Positions 63,586 to 64,000 of a stretch of DNA of 64,000 bases are shown in pieces (position 1 is the first letter of the stretch; every line of letters starts with the position of its first letter). The stretch covers positions 1 through 64,000 of the forward strand of contig NZ_SCMP01000013.1 in assembly GCF_005502935.1 (NCBI RefSeq). Reading direction: 5' to 3'. The position numbers and the translations under genes are program-made. This DNA is from Pseudomonas sp. 2FG. Lineage in GTDB: Bacteria; Pseudomonadota; Gammaproteobacteria; Pseudomonadales; Pseudomonadaceae. The notes below the pieces were generated by a model. The model had not been told where the DNA came from and searched no databases. It was given only the letters and a program-made list of their open reading frames with translations.

Positions 63586-64000
<415 letters not shown>

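Overview
The window reads as chromosomal DNA of a Pseudomonas-type gammaproteobacterium. Evidence: a wbpV-wbpL-wbpM trio ends the surface-polysaccharide locus as in P. aeruginosa, the type I secretion genes are of the AprD/AprE/AprF kind, REP-type GTAGGAGC palindromes are present, and most core genes are GC-rich. No rRNA, tRNA or CRISPR array was seen. The species cannot be fixed from this sequence alone.

Region 1 (about 0-22.4 kb) is a redox and secretion block. A membrane protein converges on a minus-strand pair encoding a membrane-anchored catalase-fold protein and a large di-haem cytochrome c. Next come a sigma-54-type activator with a degenerate receiver and an altered GAFTGA loop, then a minus-strand type I secretion operon (ABC exporter, HlyD-type adaptor, TolC-type outer-membrane protein). 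Divergent from the exporter is a 3451-residue protein with two tandem animal-type haem-peroxidase modules, each followed by RTX calcium-binding repeats, and a final RTX block with a C-terminal tail. The exporter is the obvious candidate to secrete it.

Region 2 (22.3-24.7 kb) is a scar of mobile DNA: a terminator, two copies of a CTAG-ended palindromic MITE in opposite orientation, a 185-bp MITE with 18-bp inverted ends and an 11-bp target duplication, a frameshifted cell-wall-hydrolase fragment, an AT-richer O-acyltransferase gene, and about 88-bp direct repeats, the right one overlapping the end of rmlD.

Region 3 (24.7-43.4 kb, all minus strand) is an ABC-transporter-type polysaccharide locus. 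Reading in the direction of transcription it holds wzm, wzt, a 1722-residue fusion (sulfotransferase, coiled coil, WbsX-like, GT4, GT2), an epimerase, a sulfotransferase, a methyltransferase, a GT2, an APS kinase, an acyltransferase, a GT2, an SDR protein and rmlBACD for dTDP-L-rhamnose. The APS kinase with two sulfotransferase-like proteins suggests a sulfated rhamnose-containing glycan. rmlB carries an in-frame REP-pair insertion.

Region 4 (43.7-58.6 kb, plus strand) is a second, Wzx/Wzy-type locus: an IS5-type transposase remnant, then low-GC wzx, GT2, wzy, an SDR gene and GT4, then a set for a UDP-2-acetamido-2,6-dideoxy-L-hexose, then wbpV-wbpL-wbpM. A chain-length regulator (wzz) and ligase (waaL) were not seen.

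Region 5 (58.6-64 kb) is housekeeping and catabolism: a hypothetical gene, a chemoreceptor tail, uppP (recycling of the undecaprenyl carrier used by regions 3 and 4), an AraC-type regulator with a SnoaL-like domain, and a polyamine-type gene group (FAD oxidase, cupin, and a PotF-like binding protein cut by the window end).
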